64,000 nucleotides of DNA from Arcobacter roscoffensis (lineage in GTDB: Bacteria; Campylobacterota; Campylobacteria; Campylobacterales; Arcobacteraceae). The position numbers and the translations under genes were made by a program. A model generated the notes under the pieces. That model was not told where the DNA came from. It searched no databases and saw nothing but the letters and a program-made list of their open reading frames with translations. Position 1 is the stretch's first letter, and every line of letters starts with the position of its first letter. This document shows positions 44,748 to 53,482 of the stretch, piece by piece. Location: positions 2,976,001-3,040,000 of the forward strand of contig NZ_CP100595.1 of the NCBI RefSeq assembly GCF_024267655.1. The letters are read 5' to 3'.

Positions 44748-45875
44748 TAGTATTCTAATTAATACCATCACTATTAATACTTCTAGAATAGCTGCTAAAA
44801 TAAACGCATAATAATACTCTTGATCAATTGAATGGTTATTATACGCCAATGTTGTTACTGCAATAAGTAAAGTAATTGGCATTGAGTGAGAAAGTCCAAT
44901 CATAAAAAACTTATTCCAACCCATCTCTTTTATAAATAACATAGAAGCTACAAATCTTATTCCAACCATAGCAGCAACTATCAATAAAGCTTTTATTAGT
45001 AAACCATCTTGAAGCAGAGCTGTTAGCTCAAATGAAGCCCCAACTGAAATAAAGAAAATAGGAACTAACCAACCAAAGCCAAAATGCTCTAACTTGTGCG
45101 AAAGCTGTTTATTATGCTTCTCAAAAAATGTAGTAATAAAAGTTCCAGCAATAAATGCTCCAAATGCAACTTTTAAATGTAATACCATCATTACAGCAAT
45201 CATTAAAAAGAAAATCGCCATTGAAATTCTAATATCTTGTTCTTGATGGTCTTGCTCTGGCATTAAATAAGCTTTAATCTCAGGGAACCACCAGATAAGA
45301 TTGTGGAAAACTTTATATATCAATAACATTGATAATAAGAACATTACGAATAAAAACATGGTTCGATAGAACTCAAAGTTAATTCCAAACTCTAAAGCAG
45401 CAGATACTGTTGTAAGGGCAAAGATTGATACTATCTCACCTATAAGACCAACTATAATAGATAGCCTAATCCACTCTACATCCCCATATTCTTTTTTTAA
45501 AGCAGCTAACAATCCAATTGATATTAAAGGTAAAATTACAATAAATATATTTCCAAGCCCTAAATATACGGATATTATCGTAGATAAGGAAAAGAGTATT
45601 ACATTGTAAATAAGGGACTTTTTGAGTATTGTAGGCGAGATATTAGCAAGCTTTTTTAAATCTACTTCAAGTCCTGCTAAAAACATCAAATATAAAAATC
45701 CAAGCTTAGAGGCTAACTCTAAAATGGCATGATCAGAGATAAATGCAAAATACGAAGCAATAGCTCCTAAGATAATCTCTACAGTTACAGTAGGAAGTTT
45801 TAATAACTTTCCTATTAATGGTGAAGAAAATATAATTAAGGAAATTGTTACAATTATTAAAATCTCTTCACTCAT
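44715..45875 (-). CDS. Cation:proton antiporter (CPA2/KefB-like, membrane part only)
   Basis: A 386-residue inner-membrane protein with about 11-12 hydrophobic helices in the Na+/H+ exchanger fold. Typical stretches are LYLMFLAGLEVDLKKL and AFGAFIAGTFITT. There is no C-terminal RCK/TrkA-N regulatory domain. It may exchange Na+ or K+ for H+. Its last codons overlap the AMIN gene, and the overlap holds nested inverted repeats. Confidence 0.85.
   Translation of the reverse strand: MSEEILIIVTISLIIFSSPLIGKLLKLPTVTVEIILGAIASYFAFISDHAILELASKLGFLYLMFLAGLEVDLKKLANISPTILKKSLIYNVILFSLSTIISVYLGLGNIFIVILPLISIGLLAALKKEYGDVEWIRLSIIVGLIGEIVSIFALTTVSAALEFGINFEFYRTMFLFVMFLLSMLLIYKVFHNLIWWFPEIKAYLMPEQDHQEQDIRISMAIFFLMIAVMMVLHLKVAFGAFIAGTFITTFFEKHNKQLSHKLEHFGFGWLVPIFFISVGASFELTALLQDGLLIKALLIVAAMVGIRFVASMLFIKEMGWNKFFMIGLSHSMPITLLIAVTTLAYNNHSIDQEYYYAFILAAILEVLIVMVLIRILSHFITIKDRN
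44728..44777. terminator. Nested inverted repeats at the overlapping convergent gene ends
   Basis: TTAATAGTGATG (44728-44739) pairs with CATCACTATTAA (44766-44777), 12 bp perfect; a second pairing, GTGATAGTATT (44744-44754) with AATACCATCAC (44761-44771), has one mismatch. The two structures compete. Probable two-way terminator lying within the coding overlap. Confidence 0.55.
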
Positions 45876-45905
45876 TAATTTAAACCTTTTATATTATTTA
45901 TAAAT

Positions 45906-46787
45906 CTATTTTTCGTTTGGCATTTTAACTACATGTTTTGCAATCTTATACCCTAATGCTTCTAAAGCTGCAACATCATCTTTTGGAGTTTTACCCTCTG
46001 TTGTTAAATAATCACCAATTACAAAAGCATTAGCACCTCTTTCAAAGATTTCATACTGTTGCTCACCAAACATAAGTTCTCTTCCACCTGCTACCATTAT
46101 TTTATGTGCATTTGGAATCATTTCTCTTGCTAATTCAATTAATTCGAAAGCTTGTTCTCTTGAAATTGAGTTTTCTACAAGAGGTAATGCTTCATTTGGA
46201 TGGAAGAAGTTTAAAGGAACATTCATAGGATCTAAAGAAGCAATAGATTTTATCATAGAAATTCTATCTTCTTGTGTTTCACCCATTCCAAAAATTCCAC
46301 CACATACAAGTTGTAAACCTGCTTCTTTTACATTTAAACAAGTTTGGTATCTTTCATCCCAAGAGTGTGTAGTACAAATTTCTGGATAATACTCTTTTGA
46401 AGCTTCTAGGTTATGGTTGTAGTTGTCAACACCTGCTGCTTTTAGTTTTTTTAATTGCTCAACTGTTGCTGTACCATTACAAGCAATTAGTCTTAAACCT
46501 AAGTTTTCAGCCTTAACAGCTTTTGCAACCTCGGCAATATATTCAGTTTTTTTATCTGTAAGGCCAAGTCCTGCTGTTACTAAACAGAAACCAACAGCTC
46601 CATTATCTCTGGCTTTTTTAGCCTCTTCAATAATCTGCTCAACAGTTTTCATTTTATATCTTTGAATATCTGCTTTATATCTTACACTTTGTGTACAGAA
46701 TTTACAGTCTTCATTACAAGTACCACTTTCTACATTACAAATAGCACATAAAAATATTTCATCAGTTACTTTAAATTTTTCGCTCAT
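45906..46787 (-). CDS. bioB: Biotin synthase BioB
   Basis: Radical SAM enzyme that inserts sulfur into dethiobiotin. The 293-residue protein has the cluster motif CNEDCKFC (Cys24, Cys28, Cys31), FCLVTAGLGLT, RLIACNGTATVEQL, DNYNHNLEASKEYYPEICTTHSWDER and PLNFFHPNEALPLV. It is slightly shorter than the E. coli enzyme at the C-terminus. It overlaps the start region of the phosphoesterase gene by 17 nt and is probably part of the topA-phosphoesterase-bioB transcript. Confidence 0.93.
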   Translation of the reverse strand: MSEKFKVTDEIFLCAICNVESGTCNEDCKFCTQSVRYKADIQRYKMKTVEQIIEEAKKARDNGAVGFCLVTAGLGLTDKKTEYIAEVAKAVKAENLGLRLIACNGTATVEQLKKLKAAGVDNYNHNLEASKEYYPEICTTHSWDERYQTCLNVKEAGLQLVCGGIFGMGETQEDRISMIKSIASLDPMNVPLNFFHPNEALPLVENSISREQAFELIELAREMIPNAHKIMVAGGRELMFGEQQYEIFERGANAFVIGDYLTTEGKTPKDDVAALEALGYKIAKHVVKMPNEK

Positions 46788-47289
46788 ATTTATACTCTTC
46801 TTTCTTAAAAAATTGTTCGTTTGTATTTTTAAAATAGTATGAGATTATATACTCATTTTCATTAATTTCTAAAAAGACACACTCAATTAATGGCTTTTCC
46901 CTTGCACAAACCTCCCCAGGGTTTACAAAAAGTGTCTTATTTTTATAATCATGCTCAAACATATGAGTATGTCCAAAAATAACCACATCTGTATCAGGAG
47001 TTAAATGATAAGGCAAATGCATTAGTTTAAATTTTATATCTTTAATTTTAAAGTAATAAGGTTCTTGTTTGATTCTATATTTATTTGAAAAAGGAATCAA
47101 TCCCATATCATTATTACCAAAAACTGAAACATAAACTAGACCTGATTGCTCAAGAAGTTTTAGATTTTCTTCCACACATAAATCTCCTGCATGGATTAAA
47201 TATTGACTTCCTTTTTCTTTTAAGAAGTCAATTACTTCTTTTGTATAGCCTACCTGATGGTGGCTATCTGATAAGATTCCTATTTTCAT
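46771..47289 (-). CDS. YfcE-family metallophosphoesterase
   Basis: A 172-residue calcineurin-like phosphoesterase with the metal-binding motifs GILSDSHHQ, HAGDLCVEE, FGNNDMG and IFGHTHMFEHDY plus VNPGEVCA. It matches the small YfcE/MJ0936 group, which hydrolyses phosphodiesters such as nucleotide analogues in vitro; the natural substrate is unknown. It begins within the topA stop codon (TAATG), which shows translational coupling to topA. Confidence 0.9.
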   Translation of the reverse strand: MKIGILSDSHHQVGYTKEVIDFLKEKGSQYLIHAGDLCVEENLKLLEQSGLVYVSVFGNNDMGLIPFSNKYRIKQEPYYFKIKDIKFKLMHLPYHLTPDTDVVIFGHTHMFEHDYKNKTLFVNPGEVCAREKPLIECVFLEINENEYIISYYFKNTNEQFFKKEEYKYERKI

Positions 47290-49658
47290 TAGCTTTTAGA
47301 AGGGCTCTTTTTTGCTGTTGTTTTTTTAGTAGTAGTCTTTTTCGTTGTAGTTTTCTTAGCTGCTGTCTTTTTTGCAGGAGCTTTTTTTGCTGTTGTTTTA
47401 GACTTTGGATCTTTAGCTATTATTTCCTGACACTCTTCTAATGTTAAATCTTCAGCAACTTTACCCTTTGGTATTTTAAAGTTCTTTCTACCTTGCTTGA
47501 TATATGCTCCATATCTACCATTTAAGATTTGAATTTTCTCTTCTTCAAACTCTTTAATTGTAGCTTTTGCTTTTGCTTCGTCAAGCTCTTTGATTACTTC
47601 TTTTGCTCTTGCTTCTTCAATCGTATATGGATCATCAGTTTTTAATGAATAATATTTAGTTTTTACTTGTAAATATGGTCCAAATCTTCCAATATTTGCT
47701 TTAATATCTTCACCCTCAGTAGTTTGTCCTACAACTCTTGGTAAAGTAAATAAGAATAATGCTTCATCTAAAGTAATTGTATCCATATTTAAGTGATCTG
47801 GAATTGCAACAAACTTTGGCTTTTCTTCATCATCTTTTGTTCCAATTTGAACAAAAGGTCCATATCTTCCCACTCTAGCACTAATTGGCTTTCCAGATTC
47901 AGGGTCTGTTCCAATCTCTCTTATTTGAAGATAATCTTCTTTATTAACACTCTCTTCTTTTTCAACAATAGTCTTTTTGAAATCTCCATAGAAATCAGTC
48001 ATTACTTGTTCCCAAGCAATTTTACCCTCAGCAATTTCATCAAACTCTTCTTCAATTTTTGCTGTAAATCCTAAATCTACAATATGAGAGAAGTGGTCAT
48101 TTAAAAATGAGTTTACAATCTCTCCTGTTGGAGTTGGTGCAAGTTTTTTATCTTCTGTTTTTACAACATATTCTCTTTGTTGTATTGTTGAAATAGTTGG
48201 AGCATATGTTGATGGTCTTCCTATTCCTTCACTCTCTAGTTTTTTAACTAGTGAAGCTTCTGTATATCTTGCAGGTGGCTTTGTAAATAACTGCTCTAAC
48301 TCTAATTTTGAAAGATTTAAAACTGTTCCTTTTTTAATAGTTGGAAGAATTTTTTCACTACTATCAAGTGCAGATTCAGGATTATCACTTCCTTCTGTAT
48401 AAGCTTTCATAAAACCTGGGAATACTATTCTTTGTCCCTTTGTTTGAAACTCATACTCTCCATCTTTTCCTGCTTGGATTTTATATGTAGTGTTTGCAAT
48501 TTGAGCTGGTGCCATTTGTGTGGCAAGTGTTCTTTTCCATATTAAACTATAAAGTTTGTATTGCGAAGCATCCACATAAGCTTTTATATCACTTGGTTTT
48601 AATGCAAGATTTACAGGTCTAATAGCTTCGTGAGCCTCTTGTGCTCCTTTTGCTTTAGATTTATAAGTTCTTGGTTTATTTAGTGAATACTCTTTTCCAT
48701 ATTCAGCTTCAATTACTTCTTTAGCTGCACTTGTTGCTACTGTTGATAAGTTTAATGAGTCAGTTCTCATATAAGTGATTAATCCACCTGTATGATCTGG
48801 GATATTTCCTACATTACCTTCATATAATTGCTGTGCAATAATCATAGTTTGTTTTACAGAATATCCAAGTTTTCTACTAGCTTCTTGTTGTAAAGTAGAT
48901 GTTGTAAATGGAGCTGCTGGGTTTCTTTTTGAATCTTTTTCTTCAATCTCAACTAAAGTAAAATTCCCTAGTTTTAAAGAAGCTTCAATAGTTTTAGCTT
49001 GAGCTTCATTTGTAACTTTTACATTTTTACCATTTTCTTTAGCTAATTCTGATTTAAGTGATGGGTCAATAAACTCAGATTTAATTTTCCAATACTCTTC
49101 TGGTTTAAACTCTCTAATTTCATTTTCTCTATCAACTATGATTTTAACTGCAACAGATTGAACTCTTCCTGCACTTAAACCATATCTTACTTTTTTCCAT
49201 AATAATGGTGAAAGTTCATAACCAACGGCTCTATCTAAAATTCTTCTAGCTTGTTGGGCATCAACTAAATTTTGATCAACATCTCTTGGGTTTTCTAATG
49301 CTTTTATAATTGCATCTTTAGTAATTTCGTGAAATACAATTCTTTTAATAGGGTTTTTTTCAATTTTTAGTGCGGGGATTAAATGCCATGCAATAGCCTC
49401 TCCCTCTCTATCTTCATCGGCCGCTAGATAGATTGTTGTATCTTTAGTAATTTCTTTTTTCAAATCACTTATTACTTTTTTCTTATCTGTTGATACTAAA
49501 TACTTTGGCTTAAAATTATCTTCTGGGTCAAACCCTAATTTTGATTTTGGTAAGTCTCTTACATGCCCCATTGAAGCCATTACCTTAAAATCTTTACCTA
49601 GAAATTTCGATATTGTCTTTGCTTTGGCGGGAGACTCCACTATTACTAAATTCTTCAC
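47289..49658 (-). CDS. topA: DNA topoisomerase I TopA
   Basis: Type IA topoisomerase that relaxes negative supercoils. The 789-residue protein starts with the Toprim domain (NLVIVESPAKAKTISKFLG, DEDREGEAIAWHL), then the cleavage domain with Tyr296 in GGLITYMRTDSLNLS, RRILDRAVGYELSPLLWKKV and GIGRPSTYAPTI. The C-terminus carries repeat domains lacking cysteine zinc fingers (RIGRYGPFVQIG-like units) and ends in a lysine/threonine-rich tail (about residues 748-789, TAKKAPAKKTAAKKTTTKK). The start is GTG; AGG lies about 9 nt upstream, and an extended -10 (TGTTAGAAT, 49692-49700 on the minus strand) precedes it. Confidence 0.97.
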   Translation of the reverse strand: MKNLVIVESPAKAKTISKFLGKDFKVMASMGHVRDLPKSKLGFDPEDNFKPKYLVSTDKKKVISDLKKEITKDTTIYLAADEDREGEAIAWHLIPALKIEKNPIKRIVFHEITKDAIIKALENPRDVDQNLVDAQQARRILDRAVGYELSPLLWKKVRYGLSAGRVQSVAVKIIVDRENEIREFKPEEYWKIKSEFIDPSLKSELAKENGKNVKVTNEAQAKTIEASLKLGNFTLVEIEEKDSKRNPAAPFTTSTLQQEASRKLGYSVKQTMIIAQQLYEGNVGNIPDHTGGLITYMRTDSLNLSTVATSAAKEVIEAEYGKEYSLNKPRTYKSKAKGAQEAHEAIRPVNLALKPSDIKAYVDASQYKLYSLIWKRTLATQMAPAQIANTTYKIQAGKDGEYEFQTKGQRIVFPGFMKAYTEGSDNPESALDSSEKILPTIKKGTVLNLSKLELEQLFTKPPARYTEASLVKKLESEGIGRPSTYAPTISTIQQREYVVKTEDKKLAPTPTGEIVNSFLNDHFSHIVDLGFTAKIEEEFDEIAEGKIAWEQVMTDFYGDFKKTIVEKEESVNKEDYLQIREIGTDPESGKPISARVGRYGPFVQIGTKDDEEKPKFVAIPDHLNMDTITLDEALFLFTLPRVVGQTTEGEDIKANIGRFGPYLQVKTKYYSLKTDDPYTIEEARAKEVIKELDEAKAKATIKEFEEEKIQILNGRYGAYIKQGRKNFKIPKGKVAEDLTLEECQEIIAKDPKSKTTAKKAPAKKTAAKKTTTKKTTTKKTTAKKSPSKS

Positions 49659-49691
49659 TAAAAAACCTCATTTCACTTTTTAAATTCGTGC

Positions 49692-49700
49692 ATTCTAACA
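49692..49700 (-). promoter_or_regulatory. Probable extended -10 of topA
   Basis: On the minus strand TGTTAGAAT has the TGn extension and a 5/6 match to TATAAT, about 34 nt before the GTG start of topA. Confidence 0.45.
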
Positions 49701-49717
49701 TAAATTAATTAATATTT

Positions 49718-50497
49718 TTAATAAACTATAATCTCTTTTTTAATATCTATATTAAACTGCTTTTTTATCTTCTTCTGGGCTAAATCAATCATATAAATAG
49801 CCTCTTCATATGTTCCACCACCATAGTTTACTAAAAAGTTAGCATGTTCTTGGGAAAATCCCATTCCACCTTTTTTAAAACCTTTTAGTCCAACTGCTTC
49901 TATCAATCTTCCTGCATAATCATCTTTTGGATTTTTAAAGCAAGATCCAGCACTTGGTAATTGTGGCTGATTATCTCTCATTTTTTTAAATTTCTCGGCC
50001 ATTTGCTTAGAATAGCCATATTCAATATTAAATACTACCTCATAAACAATAGTATCTATTTTTGTGTTTCTATAAGAGTATTCTATATTCTCTTTTTTAA
50101 TATAACCTTTATTTGTCTTAATAGAGTGAATATAATTGAAAATTTCCCATTCTTTTAATCCAGCATTCATTTTAACAAGACCTCCAAGACAACCTGGAAG
50201 TTTTCCTAAAAACTCTAAATTAGCTAAATCATTTCTTTTTGCATAAGATAAAAGCTTTCCTGATTTTGTTGCACAGCCTACATATAAAAGTCCATCTTTT
50301 TGCTCAATATACTCAAAAGCTTCACCTAAAACAGCAAACTTTGGTGGATTATTTGATATTAGTGTATTATTAGCTCGTCCTAATATTTGGTAATCTTCAT
50401 ACTCACCTATTTCATTAATTACTAAAACCTCACAAGTAGGTCCTATATGTAGTGATGAGTATTTACTAAAATCTATTTGTTTAAAATAATTTTCCAC
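49718..50497 (-). CDS. murB: UDP-N-acetylenolpyruvoylglucosamine reductase MurB
   Basis: Flavoenzyme that makes UDP-MurNAc for peptidoglycan. The 259-residue protein is the short form usual in this phylum. FAD-binding and catalytic features are GCATKSGKLLSYAKRNDLANLEFLGKLPGCLGGLVKMNAG and LPSAGSCFKNPKDDYAGRLIEAVGLKGFKKGGMGFSQEHANFLVNYGGG. The serine in SAGSCF is the expected proton donor. It follows mqnD by 11 nt on the same strand. Confidence 0.94.
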   Translation of the reverse strand: MENYFKQIDFSKYSSLHIGPTCEVLVINEIGEYEDYQILGRANNTLISNNPPKFAVLGEAFEYIEQKDGLLYVGCATKSGKLLSYAKRNDLANLEFLGKLPGCLGGLVKMNAGLKEWEIFNYIHSIKTNKGYIKKENIEYSYRNTKIDTIVYEVVFNIEYGYSKQMAEKFKKMRDNQPQLPSAGSCFKNPKDDYAGRLIEAVGLKGFKKGGMGFSQEHANFLVNYGGGTYEEAIYMIDLAQKKIKKQFNIDIKKEIIVY

Positions 50498-50508
50498 TTT
50501 TACCTTTA

Positions 50509-51372
50509 CTATCTTGCTCTTAACTCTTCATAATCATCAGGAATTAAATAATCCTTTGATTTTATCAAGCTATCATAAAATCCATGTTTATAACCTAATT
50601 CATATAGTTTATCTAAGGCTTTGTATTGAATATCACTTAATTTAACAGAATTATCATTTGCATATAAATCTAAGTAATTATCTAAAGTATCAGCATCAAC
50701 TCTAATAAGTCCTTTTTCAAGAAGCATTGGAGCTAAAACTTTTCTATTTTTATTGGCTACATCAACTGCTTTGATTAAAGTTTTTTCATAATCAATTGCA
50801 TTGTGTAAAGGAAGAGATCTTCTTAAACACATTCCACCAAGTGGTAGAGGTAAATCTCCACCGCTTAATTCAACCCAAACATCCCACATCTCTTTTTCAA
50901 CTTCTAGGGCATCATCATAAGTTAAAATTGATTCATGAATCAATACACCTGCATCAACTTCACCATCAATTACTGCTTTTTCAATATCTAAGAAGTTCAT
51001 ATATGTAATTCTTGCATCAGGATAAGCTATTTTAAATAAAAGTGCATTAGTTGTAAACTCTCCACTAAGAGCTACTTTGAAATTTCTTTTAAGCTTAGCA
51101 CCTTTTCTTTTCATAAGTTTAGGACCATAACCTTCACCAAAAGATACTGCTGTTTTTAATAAAGCATAATCATTTTTTACAAAAGGATATAAGGCAAATG
51201 AAATTGCGCAAATATCATATTGTCCTTTTAATGTAGCTTGGTTTAATGTCTCAATATCCTCTGCAATATTTTCAAACTCTGCATCTTTTGGCGTAACCCA
51301 ACCAAATTTAATTGCATAGTACATAAAAATATCATCAGCGTCCGGTGAATGTGCAACAGTAATTTTTTTCAA
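50509..51372 (-). CDS. mqnD: MqnD-type menaquinone biosynthesis protein (1,4-dihydroxy-6-naphthoate synthase family)
   Basis: A 287-residue periplasmic-binding-protein fold enzyme of the MqnA/MqnD family in the futalosine route to menaquinone. The start TVAHSPDADDIFMYYAIKFGWV matches the MqnD type (PxPDDxFxFYA) better than MqnA. Further features are LSGEFTTNALLFKI, AGVLIHESILTYDD and GGDLPLPLGGMCLRR. Menaquinone is the quinone of the complex I chain encoded next door. The start lies 66 nt from the lytic transglycosylase gene. Confidence 0.87.
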   Translation of the reverse strand: MKKITVAHSPDADDIFMYYAIKFGWVTPKDAEFENIAEDIETLNQATLKGQYDICAISFALYPFVKNDYALLKTAVSFGEGYGPKLMKRKGAKLKRNFKVALSGEFTTNALLFKIAYPDARITYMNFLDIEKAVIDGEVDAGVLIHESILTYDDALEVEKEMWDVWVELSGGDLPLPLGGMCLRRSLPLHNAIDYEKTLIKAVDVANKNRKVLAPMLLEKGLIRVDADTLDNYLDLYANDNSVKLSDIQYKALDKLYELGYKHGFYDSLIKSKDYLIPDDYEELRAR

Positions 51373-51438
51373 AATCTTTCCTTATGATTAATTAATTGGA
51401 TTTTAGCAAGATATGGTTTATCTTTTGATTATATTGAA

Positions 51439-51924
51439 TTAAAGTCTGTATTCTAGCTTAAGTTTTTTAATGATTTCAAAAATACTATTTGCATATTTAA
51501 AACCTGTTTTACCATCATATCTCCAACCTGTATTATAAGATGCCCATGTTTTAGCCCAATTATCTTTATGAACCTTTCTCCAATACTCAAGCTCTATTAT
51601 TGCATTTGCAGTGGAAAAAGAAACATCATTTATAAGTTTGTTAGCAAAAAACTCTCTGTTTTCTTTTGTGTCTTTTACTTTTTGTCTTGATATTACAGTT
51701 TTGATATTTGCTTGAAAAAGTCCATAATCTTTTGTTTTATGATTTACTACATATTTACCTAATTTTGATTCTTTTATAGCTATTGCCATAAGTGAATAAG
51801 ATAACATTTCATCATCACTTAGTGATTTTATTTTTTTTAGAATCACTAAATCCTTCTTATTTAGGTTTAAACTATTTGAAAAAAGAAATGTTGAAAAAAG
51901 TAGTAAATAAAAAAAAGCTTTCAT
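51439..51924 (-). CDS. Exported lytic transglycosylase-like protein (SLT domain)
   Basis: A 161-residue protein with a signal peptide (MKAFFYLLLFSTFLFSNS) and a small SLT fold: catalytic Glu52 in AIAIKESKLGKYV, then DYGLFQANIKTV and WAKTWASYNTGW. It probably cuts peptidoglycan in the periplasm. Small transglycosylases of this sort often serve secretion or motility machines, but no such gene is adjacent. It is short for the family, though all core motifs are present. Confidence 0.84.
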   Translation of the reverse strand: MKAFFYLLLFSTFLFSNSLNLNKKDLVILKKIKSLSDDEMLSYSLMAIAIKESKLGKYVVNHKTKDYGLFQANIKTVISRQKVKDTKENREFFANKLINDVSFSTANAIIELEYWRKVHKDNWAKTWASYNTGWRYDGKTGFKYANSIFEIIKKLKLEYRL

Positions 51925-51945
51925 AAATTGATTTTACTATATTCC

Positions 51946-51970
51946 TAGCCATTTAAATATTAAATGGCTA
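51946..51970. terminator. Inverted repeat after nuoN
   Basis: A 10-bp perfect stem, TAGCCATTTA/TAAATGGCTA with loop AATAT, between the nuoN stop and the transglycosylase start. The flank on the minus strand has no T run, so it may stabilise the nuo transcript or be a weak terminator. Confidence 0.45.
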
Positions 51971-51979
51971 GATTATATA

Positions 51980-53482
51980 CTAAAATCCTGCACTAGCTAC
52001 ATAGTGAGAAATAATGTCTAATAGTGGTTGAATATAGAATATAGAAGTAATAGTTAAAAATACTGCAAAACCAACAACTGATTTCATTGGAGTTGTTGCA
52101 TTTTGCATAAATTTAGTATTAGCTCCTTGTTCTGGGTCTCTTAAGAACATATAAGAAACTGGTCTTAAGTAGTAGTATGCTGCAATTGCAGAGTTTAATA
52201 CGATAACAACTGCTAAAGCAATTTCTCCTGCATTTACTGCACTTGAAACTAAATACATTTTTCCCCAGAATAATGCAAATGGAGGAAGACCTGTAAGTGC
52301 AAATAAGAACAATCCTAAGATTGCAGCTGTAAATGGTGAAATTTGAGCAAGTCCTGAGAACTTTTTAAATGAATATGGTGAATCATAATCTTTATACTCT
52401 TTACCTCTATTAAGCCACAACATACCAAAGGCACCAAAGTTAGTAACTGTAAATAAAATCCAGTATAAAAATAGTGCATTAGTTGACTGATGTGTTCCTA
52501 TTAAAATTGCTGCCATTGCCATACCTGCATTTGAAATTGAAGAGTATGCAAGCATTCTTTTAATATCTGTTTGCTGTAATGCTATTAAGTTTGGAATAGT
52601 CATAGTTAAAATTACAGTGATATATAACATAAAGTAAATAATAGTATCACCACTATGTACAAATACATCAAAGAATCTAAGTGCTACAACAAATCCTGCC
52701 ATTTTTGGAATAACAGACATAAATCCAGCTAAAGCTGATGTTGAACCTTGGTAAACATCTGGTACCCATGTATGAAATGGGAATAATGATAATTTGAACC
52801 CAAGTGCGGCAAACATAAATACAAATCCAACTAAGACCATAATATAGTTAGAGAAGTTATCACTTGATAAGTAATTTTGATCACTTAATACTTGTGAAAT
52901 CTGTGCTAATTCTAAAGATCCAGTTAAAGCATAGAAAATCATAGAACCAAATACAAAGAAAGCAGCTGCTAATGCACCCATAGTGAAGTACTTAACAGCA
53001 GCTTCAATTGATACCATTCTATTGTGCATAGCAATCATTGTATATAAAGCTAATGATGCCGTTTCAAGTCCTACAAAAATCATAATTAAAGAATCAGAAC
53101 TTACCATAAACTGGAACCCTGCAACCATAAATAAATATAGTGCGAAGTACTCAGCATGTCTAAAGTCTTGGAATCTTAACTTTGAAAGTCCTAAGAAAAT
53201 AAATAGAATTGATCCACCAATAATAATACATTGAGATAGTATTGCAATACCATCAAGTAGCATTATGTCAAATAAACCTCTCTCATTTCCTGAGAAGGCT
53301 AATAGTGTAAATAAGTCAAATACTAAGAAAAGAGTAACAATCATTACATATAATGATTTATGCTTATTCTTATTAAATAGGTCTGTTAATATAATACTAA
53401 TTGCACCAATAATTGCAATAACCATAGGTGCTAAAGTACCTAGGTTTAAACTCTCTAAACTAATTGAAATAGGCTCTAGCAT
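51980..53482 (-). CDS. nuoN: NADH-quinone oxidoreductase subunit N
   Basis: Antiporter-like membrane subunit of complex I, 500 residues with about 14 hydrophobic helices. Typical segments are SDSLIMIFVGLETASLALYTMIA with the conserved Glu, KLSLFPFHTWVPDVYQGSTSALAGFMSVIPKMAGF and DIKRMLAYSSISNAGM. It is the last nuo gene and directly abuts nuoM. Length is normal. Confidence 0.96.
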   Translation of the reverse strand: MLEPISISLESLNLGTLAPMVIAIIGAISIILTDLFNKNKHKSLYVMIVTLFLVFDLFTLLAFSGNERGLFDIMLLDGIAILSQCIIIGGSILFIFLGLSKLRFQDFRHAEYFALYLFMVAGFQFMVSSDSLIMIFVGLETASLALYTMIAMHNRMVSIEAAVKYFTMGALAAAFFVFGSMIFYALTGSLELAQISQVLSDQNYLSSDNFSNYIMVLVGFVFMFAALGFKLSLFPFHTWVPDVYQGSTSALAGFMSVIPKMAGFVVALRFFDVFVHSGDTIIYFMLYITVILTMTIPNLIALQQTDIKRMLAYSSISNAGMAMAAILIGTHQSTNALFLYWILFTVTNFGAFGMLWLNRGKEYKDYDSPYSFKKFSGLAQISPFTAAILGLFLFALTGLPPFALFWGKMYLVSSAVNAGEIALAVVIVLNSAIAAYYYLRPVSYMFLRDPEQGANTKFMQNATTPMKSVVGFAVFLTITSIFYIQPLLDIISHYVASAGF

